Origin: Azospirillum sp. B21
GTDB lineage: Bacteria; Pseudomonadota; Alphaproteobacteria; Azospirillales; Azospirillaceae
Assembly: GCF_008364825.1 (NCBI RefSeq)
Contig: NZ_VTTO01000004.1
Location: 263,202 to 327,201, forward strand
Direction of reading: 5' to 3'
DNA: 64,000 nucleotides
In this document: piece by piece, positions 36,640 to 49,198 of the stretch
Position numbering within the stretch: position 1 is the stretch's first letter
How the letters are laid out: each line of letters begins with the position of its first letter
Made by a program: the position numbers and the translations under genes
Notes under the pieces: model-generated
Databases searched by the model: none
Told to the model about the DNA's origin: nothing
Seen by the model: the letters and a program-made list of their open reading frames with translations, nothing else

Positions 36640-37917
36640 ATGGCCAAGCGCAAGGTTTTCGACGATTTCGACCCGGCTCCGCCCGGCCCCTCCGTCTCCG
36701 AGACCCTGCGCTCCACGCGCATGGCGCACGGCTACGACCTGCGCGATGTCGCGGCGATGCTGCGCATCCGTTATCCGTATCTGCTGGCGATCGAGGAAGG
36801 GCGGTTCGACGAGCTGCCGGGCAGCACCTACGCCATCGGCTTCCTGCGGTCCTACGCCGAGTGCCTGGGGCTGGATCCCGACACCGTCGTCACCCGCTAC
36901 AAGGACGAGGCGGCCGGCACCGTCCGCCGGCAGGAACTGTACCTGCCGACCCCGGCGGCCGAAGGGGGGCGCGCCTCGGGCGGGACGCTGCTGCTGGGCA
37001 CTCTGGTTCTGGCCGGCATCGTCTATGGCGGCTGGTATTATCTGTCGGCGACCGACCGGACGGTGACCGATCTGGTGCCGACCCTGCCGGACCGGCTGGT
37101 CTCGCTGCTGGACGGCGTGCCGTCCAAGCCAGCCGCCCCGGCGCCCGAGCAGGCCGGCACCGGGGCACAGCCGGGAGCGGAGCCGTCGGTTCCCGCGCCG
37201 GTGATCGCCACCGCCCCGGCCACGCCCGCCGCCCCGCCAACTGCCGCGGCTCCGGCGGCTCCCGCCCCCGCGGCGGGCGCCCCTGCTCCGGGAGCTGCCG
37301 CTCCGGGTGCCGCCGCGAAGCCGCCGCAGGGGACCGCCCCGACCGCTCCGGCGCCGGCCGCTTCGACGGCTGCCGGCAAGCCGCCGGCCGTCGCGGCCGT
37401 TCCGCCCGCGGTGCTGCCGCCGGCACAGTCGCCGCTGCCCTCCGCCAACGCGCCATCCACCAACCAGGCCGCCGGGCAGGTTCCTGGGCAGACCGGCGGA
37501 CAAGCCATCGTCAACGTTCCGGCTCCGCCGCCGGAGGATGACGAGGAGGCGTCGCCACAGGACCCGACCCCGCTGAACGCCGCGGCCAATCCGCCAGCCG
37601 CACCGGCCGCGCCGACGGCGACGGTGCCGGCCAACGGCAAGGTGTATGGCACGCTGAACACCAATGCGAAGCTGGTCCTGAAGGCGACCCAGGAAAGCTG
37701 GCTTCAGGTGCGCGACGGCAGCGAGATCGTCTTCACCCGCGTGCTGAAGCCGGGCGATACCTTCCGCGTTCCCGACAAGCCCAACGTGAAGATCCGCACC
37801 GGCAATGCCGGCGGTCTGGTGGTGATGGCCGATGGCGGCGAAAGCCCGCCGCTGGGCTCCGTCGGGCAGGTTCTGCGCGATGTCGCCATCGACGGCAACG
37901 GGGTGGTGCGGCGCTGA
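36640..37917 (+). CDS. rodZ: RodZ-like helix-turn-helix membrane protein (DUF4115)
   Basis: A 425-residue bitopic protein with the RodZ layout. A cytoplasmic Xre-type HTH (SVSETLRSTRMAHGYDLRDV to RSYAECLGLD, about residues 15-85) comes first, then one membrane helix (LLLGTLVLAGIVYGGWYYL, about residues 115-135). A long Pro/Ala-rich periplasmic linker (about residues 160-320) and a C-terminal DUF4115 beta domain (WLQVRDGSEIVFTRVLKPG) complete it. RodZ ties MreB to the elongation machinery. The linker is low complexity and may vary between strains. The gene precedes ispG, as in many proteobacteria. Confidence 0.87.
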   Translation: MAKRKVFDDFDPAPPGPSVSETLRSTRMAHGYDLRDVAAMLRIRYPYLLAIEEGRFDELPGSTYAIGFLRSYAECLGLDPDTVVTRYKDEAAGTVRRQELYLPTPAAEGGRASGGTLLLGTLVLAGIVYGGWYYLSATDRTVTDLVPTLPDRLVSLLDGVPSKPAAPAPEQAGTGAQPGAEPSVPAPVIATAPATPAAPPTAAAPAAPAPAAGAPAPGAAAPGAAAKPPQGTAPTAPAPAASTAAGKPPAVAAVPPAVLPPAQSPLPSANAPSTNQAAGQVPGQTGGQAIVNVPAPPPEDDEEASPQDPTPLNAAANPPAAPAAPTATVPANGKVYGTLNTNAKLVLKATQESWLQVRDGSEIVFTRVLKPGDTFRVPDKPNVKIRTGNAGGLVVMADGGESPPLGSVGQVLRDVAIDGNGVVRR

Positions 37918-38078
37918 GCCCGCGCCATCCTGCATGGCCCGCTTAATTGCATGGCTTGAATACCCGATCTTGAAACCGGGGCGCCGGACCGCACTTCTGG
38001 CCTGACGCCGGCTGCGCTAGGATGCGGCTTCCGGCCCCCATTCCCGGGATTGTTTCGCTGTCCAGAGGCTGACCTGAG

Positions 38079-39248
38079 ATGACCGTGCGCGCCTACCGCC
38101 AGATCCTTCGCCGCAAATCGCGCCAGATTCGCGTCGGCAACGTGTTGGTCGGCGGCGACGCGCCGATCTCGGTCCAGACCATGACCAACACGCCGACCAC
38201 CGACGTCAAGGCGACGGTGGAGCAGATCCAGGCGGCCGAGCGGGTGGGGGCGGACATCGTCCGCGTCTCCTGCCCCGACCGCGAGTCGGCGCTGGCGCTG
38301 AAGGACATCGTGCAACAGGTGAAGGTGCCGATCGTCGCCGACATCCATTTCCACTACAAGCGCGCCATCGAGGCGGCGGAGAGCGGGGCGGCCTGCCTGC
38401 GCATCAACCCCGGCAACATCGGCTCGGCCGAACGGGTGCGCGAGGTGGTGAAGGCGGCCAAGGATCATGGCTGTTCGATGCGCATCGGCGTCAATGCCGG
38501 CTCGCTGGAGCAGGATCTGCTGGAGAAATACGGCGAGCCCTGCCCGGAGGCGATGGTCGAAAGCGCGCTGAACCACGCGAAGATCCTGGAAGACAACGAC
38601 TTCCGCGAGTTCAAGATTTCGGTGAAGGCGTCGGACGCCTTCCTGGCCGTTGCCGCCTATCAGGGGCTGGCCGAGGCCTGCGATTATCCGCTGCACATCG
38701 GCATCACCGAGGCGGGCGGCCTGCGCGCCGGAACGGTGAAGTCGTCGATCGGGCTCGGCATGCTGCTGTGGTCGGGCATCGGCGACACGCTGCGCGTCTC
38801 GCTGTCGGCCGATCCGGCGGAAGAGGTCCTGGTCGGCTACGACATCCTGAAGTCGCTGGGCCTGCGCCGCCGCGGCGTCACCGTCATCTCCTGCCCCAGC
38901 TGCGCGCGGCAGAACTTCAACGTCATCAAGACGGTGGAGCTGCTGGAACAGAAGCTGGCTCACATCACCACGCCGCTGACCCTGTCGGTGATCGGCTGCG
39001 TCGTGAACGGGCCGGGCGAGGCGCGGGAGACCGACATCGGCCTGACCGGCGGCGGCAACAACACCCATCAGGTCTATCTGTCCGGCGTCACCGACCACCG
39101 GCTGAAGGACCAGGACATCGTCCAGCATCTGGTCGGTCTGGTCGAGAAGAAGGCCGCCGAGATCGAAGCGGCGAAGGCCGCATCGGAAGCAGCGGCGGAA
39201 GCCGCCGAAGCGGAAACCACCCGAGACGTGGCTCCCGCCGCGGAGTAA
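38079..39248 (+). CDS. ispG: 4-hydroxy-3-methylbut-2-enyl diphosphate synthase
   Basis: IspG (GcpE) is the iron-sulfur enzyme of the MEP isoprenoid pathway that reduces MEcPP to HMBPP. The 389-residue product has the TIM-barrel N-terminus ([41 protein letters not shown]) and the C-terminal reductase-like domain with 4Fe-4S cysteines in CPSCARQ and [11 protein letters not shown] Glu/Ala-rich tail of about 30 residues follows the conserved end. The ATG has a GAGG SD. It lies between the rodZ-like gene and hemA. Confidence 0.97.
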   Translation: MTVRAYRQILRRKSRQIRVGNVLVGGDAPISVQTMTNTPTTDVKATVEQIQAAERVGADIVRVSCPDRESALALKDIVQQVKVPIVADIHFHYKRAIEAAESGAACLRINPGNIGSAERVREVVKAAKDHGCSMRIGVNAGSLEQDLLEKYGEPCPEAMVESALNHAKILEDNDFREFKISVKASDAFLAVAAYQGLAEACDYPLHIGITEAGGLRAGTVKSSIGLGMLLWSGIGDTLRVSLSADPAEEVLVGYDILKSLGLRRRGVTVISCPSCARQNFNVIKTVELLEQKLAHITTPLTLSVIGCVVNGPGEARETDIGLTGGGNNTHQVYLSGVTDHRLKDQDIVQHLVGLVEKKAAEIEAAKAASEAAAEAAEAETTRDVAPAAE

Positions 39249-39285
39249 GCTGCCCCCGTTTTAAGCAGGGACAGCGATCTACGGC

Positions 39286-40606
39286 GTGACCACCACCTCC
39301 TACCTCGTCATCGGCGCCAGCCACCGGACCTGTTCCGGCGCGGTCCGCGACCGCCTGTCCACCGACGAGGCGGAAGTGGCGGGCATGCTGGAGCGGCTGC
39401 GCGCAGCAGGCGTGGGGCAGGCGCTGTGGCTCAGCACCTGCGACCGGGTGGAGGTTCAGGCGGTCCATGAGCGCCCGAACGAGGCGGCGCTGGCAATCGC
39501 CGAGGCGATGGCCGACCGCGTCGGGCTGCCGACATCCGATCTGGCGCCGCAGCTCTACACCCGCACCGGCATCGACGCGGTGCGCCACCTGTTCGCGGTG
39601 GCCTGCTCGCTCGACAGCCAGATCGTCGGCGAACCGCATATCCTGGGCCAGTTGAAGGCCGCCCACCGCAGCGCCGCCGGCGCCGGGATGACCGGGCCGG
39701 AGCTGGAGGCGGTGCTGCAGGCCGCCTATGCCGCCGCCAAGCGGGTGCGCAGCGAGACGCCGATCGCGGAGGGCGCCACCTCGTTGGCCGCCGCCGCCAT
39801 CCAGGTGGCGCGCGACCTGCACGGCGACATCCGGCGCTGCGGCGCCCTGCTGCTGGGGTTGGGCGATATGGGCGCCCTGGTGCTGGAGGGGCTGCGCGAT
39901 GCCGGGCTGCCGCGGCTGACGGTCGCAGCCCCGGTGGACCGGCGGGCGGAAGCGGCGGCGCGGCGGCTGGACGGGCATTTCGCCCCCTGGGCCGATCTGG
40001 AGACGGCGATGACCGGCGCCGATATCCTGGTGGCCGCGGCCGGCCTTGGACGCTATATCCTCACGGCTCCGATGATGGAGGCGGTGCTGAAACGCCGCCG
40101 CCGCCGTCCGGTCTTCGTGGTCGATGCCGCCATCCCGGCGGACGTCGATCCGGCGGTGGCGGGCATGGACGGCGCCTTCGTCTATGATCTGGCCGATCTG
40201 GAGCGGGTGGCGCTGCAGGGCCGCGTCGGGCGCGAGGCGGCGACCCAGGCGGCCTGGATGATCGTGGACGAGGCGGTTTCCGCCTTCGCCCGCGACCGTG
40301 CGGAACGTGCCGCGGTGCCTGCCGTGGCGGCGCTGCGCAGCCATTTCGAGGCGGAACGGCGGCGCCTGCTGGCCGGGCACGGCGATCTGGACGCGGCGTC
40401 GGCGACGCGGCTGCTGGTCAACCGGCTGCTGCACGCCCCGTCGGAAGCGCTGCGCGCGCTGGCCGCCGATGGCAGCGGTGAGGGGCTGGCCGAACGGGCC
40501 GCGGCCGAACGGCTGATGTTCCGGCTGTTCGGGCTGGACAGGTTCGGGCGGGACGGCATGGCCTGTGATGGGGCCGAAGAGACTGAACGGGATAAGGACG
40601 AGCAAC

Positions 40607-40632
<26 letters not shown>
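39286..40632 (+). CDS. hemA: Glutamyl-tRNA reductase
   Basis: The committed enzyme of C5-pathway tetrapyrrole synthesis: it reduces Glu-tRNA to glutamate-1-semialdehyde with NADPH. The 448-residue product shows the nucleophile Cys in [26 protein letters not shown], the NADPH domain ([12 protein letters not shown]) and a C-terminal dimerisation helix. Rhizobia and many other alphaproteobacteria use the ALA-synthase route, so a C5 enzyme is informative about the lineage. GTG start with AGGGA upstream. Its end overlaps prfA by 26 bp. Confidence 0.95.
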
Positions 40633-41680
<1,048 letters not shown>

Positions 41681-41702
41681 GGGGCTTCACGCGGCGTGCG
41701 CC

Positions 41703-42101
41703 TTAATTCCCTCCCCCGCCCAGCGGGGGAGGGTTAGGGTGGGGGCAAGTGTCCGCACGTCGAACTCCTCCCAAAGCCGCCAGCACGCTCGCCGCCACGC
41801 CCTCCGGATTGCGAAGAACATCGTTGTTCCAGAACCTGAGTACCCGCCAGCCGCGCTCCATCAGGAACTTCGTGCGCGCCTCGTCATAGCCGGAGTCGGC
41901 ATGCTGCCCGCCATCGACTTCGACCGCGAGACAGACCTCCAGGCAGGCAAAATCAAGGATATAGGGAGGGACCGGATGCTGACGCCGGAACCGCCAGCCA
42001 CCAAGCTGGCCGTTGCGCAGGTACTGCCACAGGCGCCGCTCGGCGTCCGTCGGCAGCGTGCGCATGCCGCGGGCTCGGTGCTTGAGGACGGGGCCGCGCA
42101 T
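41703..42101 (-). CDS. DUF559 endonuclease-domain protein inside a REP-like inverted repeat
   Basis: A 132-residue protein with the DUF559 nuclease-like fold (relatives include very-short-patch and Holliday-type nucleases). Motifs are AERRLWQYLRNGQLGGWRFRRQ, the acidic YILDFAC, AVEVDGGQH and the C-terminal LRFWNNDVLRNP, so the putative active site looks intact. It runs opposite to prfA and prmC, which it separates. Its last 14 or so codons (Pro/Gly-rich PHPNPPPLGGGG) are encoded by the left REP-like repeat, and the mirror copy lies 27 bp upstream of its start. The ATG at 42101 has no good SD; Met at 42065 is an alternative. Confidence 0.82.
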   Translation of the reverse strand: MRGPVLKHRARGMRTLPTDAERRLWQYLRNGQLGGWRFRRQHPVPPYILDFACLEVCLAVEVDGGQHADSGYDEARTKFLMERGWRVLRFWNNDVLRNPEGVAASVLAALGGVRRADTCPHPNPPPLGGGGN

Positions 42102-42167
42102 GGGGTGAGTGCGGATGTGTGGGGAGTTTGCCCCCACCCTAACCCTCCCCCGCTGGGCGGGGGAGGG
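41709..42167. mobile_element. REP-like inverted pair D carrying the DUF559 gene (putative element)
   Basis: The 40-bp cores 41709-41748 and 42128-42167 are exact inverted copies. Each has an 11-bp perfect hairpin (CCCTCCCCCGC-CCA-GCGGGGGAGGG) and the tail TTAGGGTGGGGGCAA facing inward. The orientation is the same as in pairs A, C and E, but here a gene fills the spacer. No target-site duplication is obvious outside the cores. That this is a mobile unit is inference. Confidence 0.55.
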
Positions 42168-42199
42168 GATGAGTTGTCGCGGAGGAGAGGAGTACAATC

Positions 42200-43048
42200 A
42201 TGAACCTCCGCACCCTGCGCGCCCAGGCCGAGGCGCGGCTGCGCGAGGCCGGTGTCGATACGCCGGAGCTCGACGCCCGCTACCTGCTCGAACATGCGCT
42301 GACGCTCACCCGCACCGACTTCGTTACGAAAGCCGAACAAGTCATCCCCGCCGCCGATGCCGCCCGTGCCCTGGCGCTGGTCGAGCGTCGCGCCGCGCGG
42401 GAGCCGGTGGGGCGCATCCTGGGGCACCGGGAGTTCTGGACCATCGACCTCGCCCTCAACCCCGACACGCTGGAGCCGCGGCCGGACACCGAGACGGTGG
42501 TGGAGGCGGTGCTGGCCGCCATTCCCGACCGGAAGGCCCCGCTGCGCTTGATCGATTTCGGAACCGGAACGGGATGCATCCTGCTTGCGCTGCTGTCGGA
42601 ACTGCCGAACGCCACCGGTGTCGGCGTCGATCTCAGCCCGCTGGCGGTGGAGGGGGCGGCCGGCAACGCCGAGCGCAATGGGCTGGCGGGGCGCGCCCGC
42701 TTCCAGACTGGGGATTGGGCCAAGGGGATCAAGGAACGTTTCGACATCGTGGTGTCCAACCCGCCCTATATCCCCAGCGCCGACATCGCCACGCTAGAGC
42801 CGGAGGTGCGGGAGCATGACCCCCTCCGTGCGCTGGACGGCGGGCCGGACGGGCTGGCGCCCTACCGCATCCTCGCCGCCGAGCTGCCGCGCCTGCTGGT
42901 TCCCGGCGGTCTGGCCGCCTTCGAGGTCGGGCAGGGTCAGGCGGAGGACGTGGCGGCGCTGGTCGAGGCGCAGGGATTGGGGGAGACCGCGATCCTGTGT
43001 GACCTCGGTGGGGTAAAGCGCTGCGTCAGGGCACGAAAGGTGCTGTGA
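42200..43048 (+). CDS. prmC: Peptide chain release factor N5-glutamine methyltransferase
   Basis: PrmC (HemK) methylates the GGQ glutamine of RF1 and RF2 and so raises termination efficiency. The 282-residue protein has an N-terminal helical bundle, the GREFW-like loop (GRILGHREFWTIDL), SAM motif I LIDFGTGTGCILLALL and the substrate-binding NPPY in VSNPPYIPSADI. A GGAGGAGAGGAG SD precedes the ATG. With prfA displaced by the DUF559 unit, its transcription from the hemA-prfA promoter has to cross both repeat copies. Confidence 0.95.
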   Translation: MNLRTLRAQAEARLREAGVDTPELDARYLLEHALTLTRTDFVTKAEQVIPAADAARALALVERRAAREPVGRILGHREFWTIDLALNPDTLEPRPDTETVVEAVLAAIPDRKAPLRLIDFGTGTGCILLALLSELPNATGVGVDLSPLAVEGAAGNAERNGLAGRARFQTGDWAKGIKERFDIVVSNPPYIPSADIATLEPEVREHDPLRALDGGPDGLAPYRILAAELPRLLVPGGLAAFEVGQGQAEDVAALVEAQGLGETAILCDLGGVKRCVRARKVL

Positions 43049-43331
43049 ACCGGCCGCTTATCCAAAAAAACGGTTGGATCGCCGGCCTTTGCCGGGTAGT
43101 GTGCGGTACACGACCGCGAACCTACGGCCTGCGGAGCAAGAATCTCGGATGGTTTTCTGCCGAGCGCTGACCGCCATGGCCCGCCGCACGCGATGCGGAC
43201 GCGTCGTTTGAACCCCGTGAGCGACCCATGGAAATCGTCCATGGCGGGCTCGGTGGCCGGGCCGCAAGGCCGGATGGCCGCCGGAGCGTTCCGGGGACTG
43301 CACTTCTCTTGCATGGGGCCTTAAGAGCCGA

Positions 43332-43772
43332 ATGAGACAGGGACCGAACTCCAGGCGTTCGCGTGGTCGTGGCAACAGCGGCGGCGGGGGCAGCGGCGGC
43401 GGTGGTGGCGGGGGCGGCGGTGGTGCCGGCCGGCGCCAGAACGTTCCGCTGCGTCACCAGACCTTCGACAGCAACGGCCCGGATGTCCGCATCCGCGGCA
43501 ATGCGTGGCAGGTGCAGGAAAAGTATCAGGCGCTGGCCCGCGACGCGATGTCGTCCGGTGACCGCGTGCAGGCGGAAAACTACCTGCAGCATGCGGAGCA
43601 TTACCTGCGCATCATCAACCAGATCCAGGAATCGGAAAACCGCCAGCGCGGCGGCCAGCCGAGCATCGGGCACGGTCACCAGTCGCAGGGTTCCTCGCAG
43701 GTCGGCGACGATGACGACCAGCAGGGCGAGGACGAGACGGACGGCGAGGAACGGGCGGCCGTCAACGCCTGA
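43332..43772 (+). CDS. DUF4167 domain-containing protein
   Basis: A 146-residue alphaproteobacterial protein. The N-terminus is Arg/Gly-rich with a run of Gly (about residues 14-32). The conserved DUF4167 core is next (PLRHQTFDSNGPDVRIRGNA, LARDAMSSGDRVQAENYLQH, AEHYLRIINQIQ, about residues 38-100), and the tail is acidic. An RNA-binding role is often guessed from the RGG-like head but is not proven. It commonly neighbours prmC and clpB in this class, as here. The 283-bp gap before it holds short palindromes (two CCATGG) but no gene. Confidence 0.9.
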   Translation: MRQGPNSRRSRGRGNSGGGGSGGGGGGGGGGAGRRQNVPLRHQTFDSNGPDVRIRGNAWQVQEKYQALARDAMSSGDRVQAENYLQHAEHYLRIINQIQESENRQRGGQPSIGHGHQSQGSSQVGDDDDQQGEDETDGEERAAVNA

Positions 43773-43804
43773 CGCCCTGCGTTTGAGCTTGGATACCTGA
43801 AAGT

Positions 43805-44566
43805 TCAGTCCGGCGTGACCGGGTCGCCCACCGCGATCCGGCCGCCGCCGGTCACCCGGGCGCGCAGCAGGATCTGGCTGTGGCCGTACCCCCGCTCCAT
43901 GATGTTCGGCAGGCTGAGGTCGGCGACGCCGCTGTCCGGGTTCACATCGTTGCCGGGCGTGCAGTCAAGCGCCTCCACCACCTCCAGCGTTGCGCCGCCA
44001 ATGGTCAGGGTCCGGCCGATCCAGCCGCGTTCCGCCCACGGATCGATGTCGTCCAGCAGCAGGTTGGCGCGCAGGCGGCGGGGATCGACCGGCTGCTTGG
44101 CGATCCGCTCCTCCAAATCGCGCAGGCTGGCGAGGTTCAGCAGGGTGACCGACGGTTCTTCGCTGTCGCCGAAGGCGCCGTGCTGCGCCTCGATCAGGCG
44201 GGGCATGCCGGGGACGATGCCGGCCAGATAGGCGGCGAAGAACTGTTCAAGCAGCGTGCGGCCCATCGGTTGGTCCAGCCGGCCGCGCGACACCTGCCGG
44301 CCGCCGCGCCGGATGATCAGCGCGCGCGTCTCCTCGTCGAACTCGGTCTGCAGCGCCGCCAGCTTTTCCGTGCGGTCCAGCGTGAAGAAATCGGACGGCA
44401 GGCGCCAGCCCTCCGTCTCGGTGTCCAGCGCGGCCGGGCCGTGCAGCAGCCCGTAATGGCGGTCGAGCGGGATCGCCTGTCCGGCGGTCAGGTCGATGGC
44501 GGTCAGGTCCTGGCCGCTCATGCCCTTGACGGGATAGCGGCGGATGGCGGTCAGTGTGGCGTTCAT
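43805..44566 (-). CDS. MOSC domain-containing protein
   Basis: A 253-residue protein with the N-terminal MOSC beta-barrel (LTAIRRYPVKGMSGQDL, GLLHGPAA) followed by the MOSC domain itself (PSVTLLNLASL to RVTGGGRIAVGDPV), which carries the conserved Cys of the molybdenum cofactor sulfurase C-terminal family in EALDCTPGNDVNP. Likely roles are molybdenum-cofactor-linked sulfur transfer or N-hydroxylated compound reduction. Met5 at 44566 gives the usual N-terminus. It converges with the DUF4167 gene. Confidence 0.9.
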   Translation of the reverse strand: MNATLTAIRRYPVKGMSGQDLTAIDLTAGQAIPLDRHYGLLHGPAALDTETEGWRLPSDFFTLDRTEKLAALQTEFDEETRALIIRRGGRQVSRGRLDQPMGRTLLEQFFAAYLAGIVPGMPRLIEAQHGAFGDSEEPSVTLLNLASLRDLEERIAKQPVDPRRLRANLLLDDIDPWAERGWIGRTLTIGGATLEVVEALDCTPGNDVNPDSGVADLSLPNIMERGYGHSQILLRARVTGGGRIAVGDPVTPD

Positions 44567-44697
44567 TGCACTGCACAATGAAAGGGCCGGAGCGTCCCTG
44601 TCAACCGATGCGGTGCCTGTTTCTCACGCTACGGCTGGGGGAAAGGCGGTGGGGGGTATCCCGGGACCGCCAACTCCACCGCAATGATCTGGTGCCG

Positions 44698-45273
44698 CTA
44701 CCAGCGTTCGGCGACGGGGTGGTTCCCGAGAAATTCCTCCAGCCGCCGCCCGGTGGCCGGTGACAAATCCGCCGGAAGCCGGTCGATCGGGAAGAAGCGG
44801 GTCTCGACGATCTCCACTCCGTCCGCCTTCGGCGTGCCGCTCCAGCCGCGCACCACGAAGACCGCCACATGGTCGCTCGCCCCGTTGCGGAAGCGGGCAT
44901 AGATCCCGAAAGGCTGAGCGGGCCGGTCGGCGATCAGCCCGACCTCCTCCCGCACCTCGCGGCGCATGGCGTCGACCAACGTCTCCCCTCGCCCGACGCC
45001 GCCGCCGGGCAGATGCCAGCCGCCGACATAACTGTGGCGGATCAGCAGCACGCGCGGGGCTGCCGGGTCCGACTCGTCGACGATGATTGCCCGCACCCCC
45101 ATGGTCAGCGGGCGCGCGATCCGGTGCCAGATTCCGCGCATGCTCCAGGCGAGGCGCAGCAGCCGCGCCGTCATGGTCCGCGGCATGGCTTGGCCCGCGG
45201 GCGTTGCTGCGGGCTTCACATCGGAGGCGGTGCGCGTGGTGGGGCGGGTGGCGGAACTGGCCAGATCGGTCAT
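44698..45273 (-). CDS. NUDIX hydrolase
   Basis: A 191-residue NUDIX pyrophosphohydrolase with a complete box (GGGVGRGET ... REVREEVGL, about residues 92-115). The substrate is unclear; the N-terminal [19 protein letters not shown] region is typical of a small group of proteobacterial NUDIX proteins lacking assigned function. The start is uncertain: the ATG at 45273 has no SD, and Met30 (45186) or Met34 (45174) would remove a low-complexity Thr/Ala-rich head. It is divergent from clpB. Confidence 0.85.
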   Translation of the reverse strand: MTDLASSATRPTTRTASDVKPAATPAGQAMPRTMTARLLRLAWSMRGIWHRIARPLTMGVRAIIVDESDPAAPRVLLIRHSYVGGWHLPGGGVGRGETLVDAMRREVREEVGLIADRPAQPFGIYARFRNGASDHVAVFVVRGWSGTPKADGVEIVETRFFPIDRLPADLSPATGRRLEEFLGNHPVAERW

Positions 45274-45577
45274 GATGGGAGTCCGGGGCGGGGAGGCCGG
45301 CGGAAGGCAGGCTGGCGGCAGTCTAGCCGGGGCGGGCAGGCGCCGTGTAGGGGGGCAATCGGCGGGTCACGCACTACCCCTTTCTTACGGTCCTACGCGG
45401 TCGGGACGATGGGGGTGTGGCGGCTTTTCTCTCCCGATAACCTTTCTACGCCGATGGTCTTGCATGACCTCCGGCCCTGCCTACATCTCTCGCAGCATCC
45501 TTGCGGATCGCACTGTCATGTGGATCGAGTTGACCGGGCTGCCTCGCGGACGGTCGACGGGAGATGAGGGGAGCATC
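45274..45577. other. 304-bp NUDIX / clpB upstream region
   Basis: No gene. The clpB frame stays open through here, but the translation is not ClpB-like. It should contain the divergent promoters, including the heat-shock-like candidate at 45459-45486. Confidence 0.6.
45459..45486 (+). promoter_or_regulatory. Candidate heat-shock (sigma-32) promoter of clpB
   Basis: CTTGCA (45459-45464) is followed after 15 bp by CCTACAT (45480-45486), resembling the alphaproteobacterial sigma-32 pattern CTTGAC-N13-17-CCYTAT. It ends about 92 bp before the clpB ATG. It is the only such pair I noticed in the gap, and the match is imperfect. Confidence 0.35.
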
Positions 45578-48181
<2,604 letters not shown>

Positions 48182-48204
48182 CCGGTAGACCGCTTCCCTC
48201 AAGT

Positions 48205-48319
48205 CCCCTCTCCCCCCTGGGGAGAGGGTTAGGGTGGGGGGGACGCAAGGCGAGGATTCTCGAAAATCCACCCATGTGCATCCCCCTCACCCCGACCCTC
48301 TCCCCGGGGGGGAGAGGGG
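48205..48319. repeat. REP-like inverted pair E after clpB
   Basis: Two inverted copies of the family (48205-48242 and 48280-48319) with inward tails and a 37-bp spacer that ends GTGCATC and resembles the spacer of pair C (shared ACGC...TCCACCC...GTGCATC). It lies between the convergent clpB and GST genes and may act as a transcript end for both. Confidence 0.85.
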
Positions 48320-48338
48320 GGTATTCCGGCAGGTCACC

Positions 48339-48974
48339 TCAATAACACGGCGCGCCCAACCCTTCCGCCTCGAACGTTGCCTTCACCGCCGGACGCTCCA
48401 GCACGCGGGCGAGGTACGGACCCAGGTTGGTGAGCGTACGTGCCGGCCGTCCCATGAAGCGGGTCCAGCGGCACAGCATGAACAGGTACGGGTCGACCGC
48501 GCTGTACGTGTCGCCCAGCAGCCACGTACGCCCCGCCAGCGCCCGGTCCAACCCATCGAAATGGCCGTTCAGCCGGGCTTCGGTGGCCGCCTTGAAGGCG
48601 GCTTGCGCCTCCGCGCCCTCGACATGGCGTTCGGGGTAGAAGTACAGCAGCATCTCGGCCTGGACGCTGTTGGTCAGGTAGACCAGCCACTTGTAGAATT
48701 CCGCCCGCTCGGCCGTGCCGACCGCGGGGGCCAGCTTCGCCTCAGGATGGCTGTCGGCCAGATGCAGGCAGATGGCGGCGGATTCGTACAGCACCAGATC
48801 GCCGTCCACCAGCGTCGGCACCCGGCCGTGCGGGTTCAGCGCCAGATAGGCCGCGCTCTTGTGCTCCCCCTTGTCACGGTCGAGCAGCACGAGATCGAAG
48901 GGCCGGCCGATCTCGCGCAGCAGGATGTGCGGCGCCATCGCGGCGGTGCTGGGCATGCCGTAAAGCGTGGGCAA
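48339..48974 (-). CDS. Glutathione S-transferase family protein
   Basis: A 211-residue GST with the beta/theta-like N-terminal domain LPTLYGMPSTAAMAPHILL (active-site Ser region), the cis-Pro loop GRVPTLVDGD and the glutathione site LYESAAICLHLA, then an all-alpha domain with the folding Asp in SAVDPYLFML. It differs clearly from the GST at 9069, so the two are not a recent duplication. The TTG start at 48974 has GGGAG 8 nt upstream; the ATG at 48956 would cut into the first strand. Confidence 0.9.
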   Translation of the reverse strand: MPTLYGMPSTAAMAPHILLREIGRPFDLVLLDRDKGEHKSAAYLALNPHGRVPTLVDGDLVLYESAAICLHLADSHPEAKLAPAVGTAERAEFYKWLVYLTNSVQAEMLLYFYPERHVEGAEAQAAFKAATEARLNGHFDGLDRALAGRTWLLGDTYSAVDPYLFMLCRWTRFMGRPARTLTNLGPYLARVLERPAVKATFEAEGLGAPCY

Positions 48975-49198
48975 GGCGGTCTCTCCCTCTCGTCGTTCCG
49001 GTCAAGCTGTCCCATCGGGCCCGGCCTCCCGCCAGCGCCTTGCGTGCATGGCACGGATGACCAGGAAGCAGGTTTGTGGAGTGGCCGAACTGTGCGTATG
49101 ATCGGCGGTACTGTTTAACAAATCGAACACCCCCGGCGGACCTCGACCGGACGGCGGGGGGAGCGAACCCGACAAGACCGAACAGGAAGACCCTTTCC

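Noticed and set aside
45083..45577. An N-terminal extension of clpB by 165 residues
   Set aside because: The extension has no ClpB similarity; the ATG at 45578 begins the standard [10 protein letters not shown] start.
48339..48974. The two GST genes as a recent duplication
   Set aside because: The proteins at 9069 and 48339 differ along their length and in active-site segment, so they are separate GST classes.
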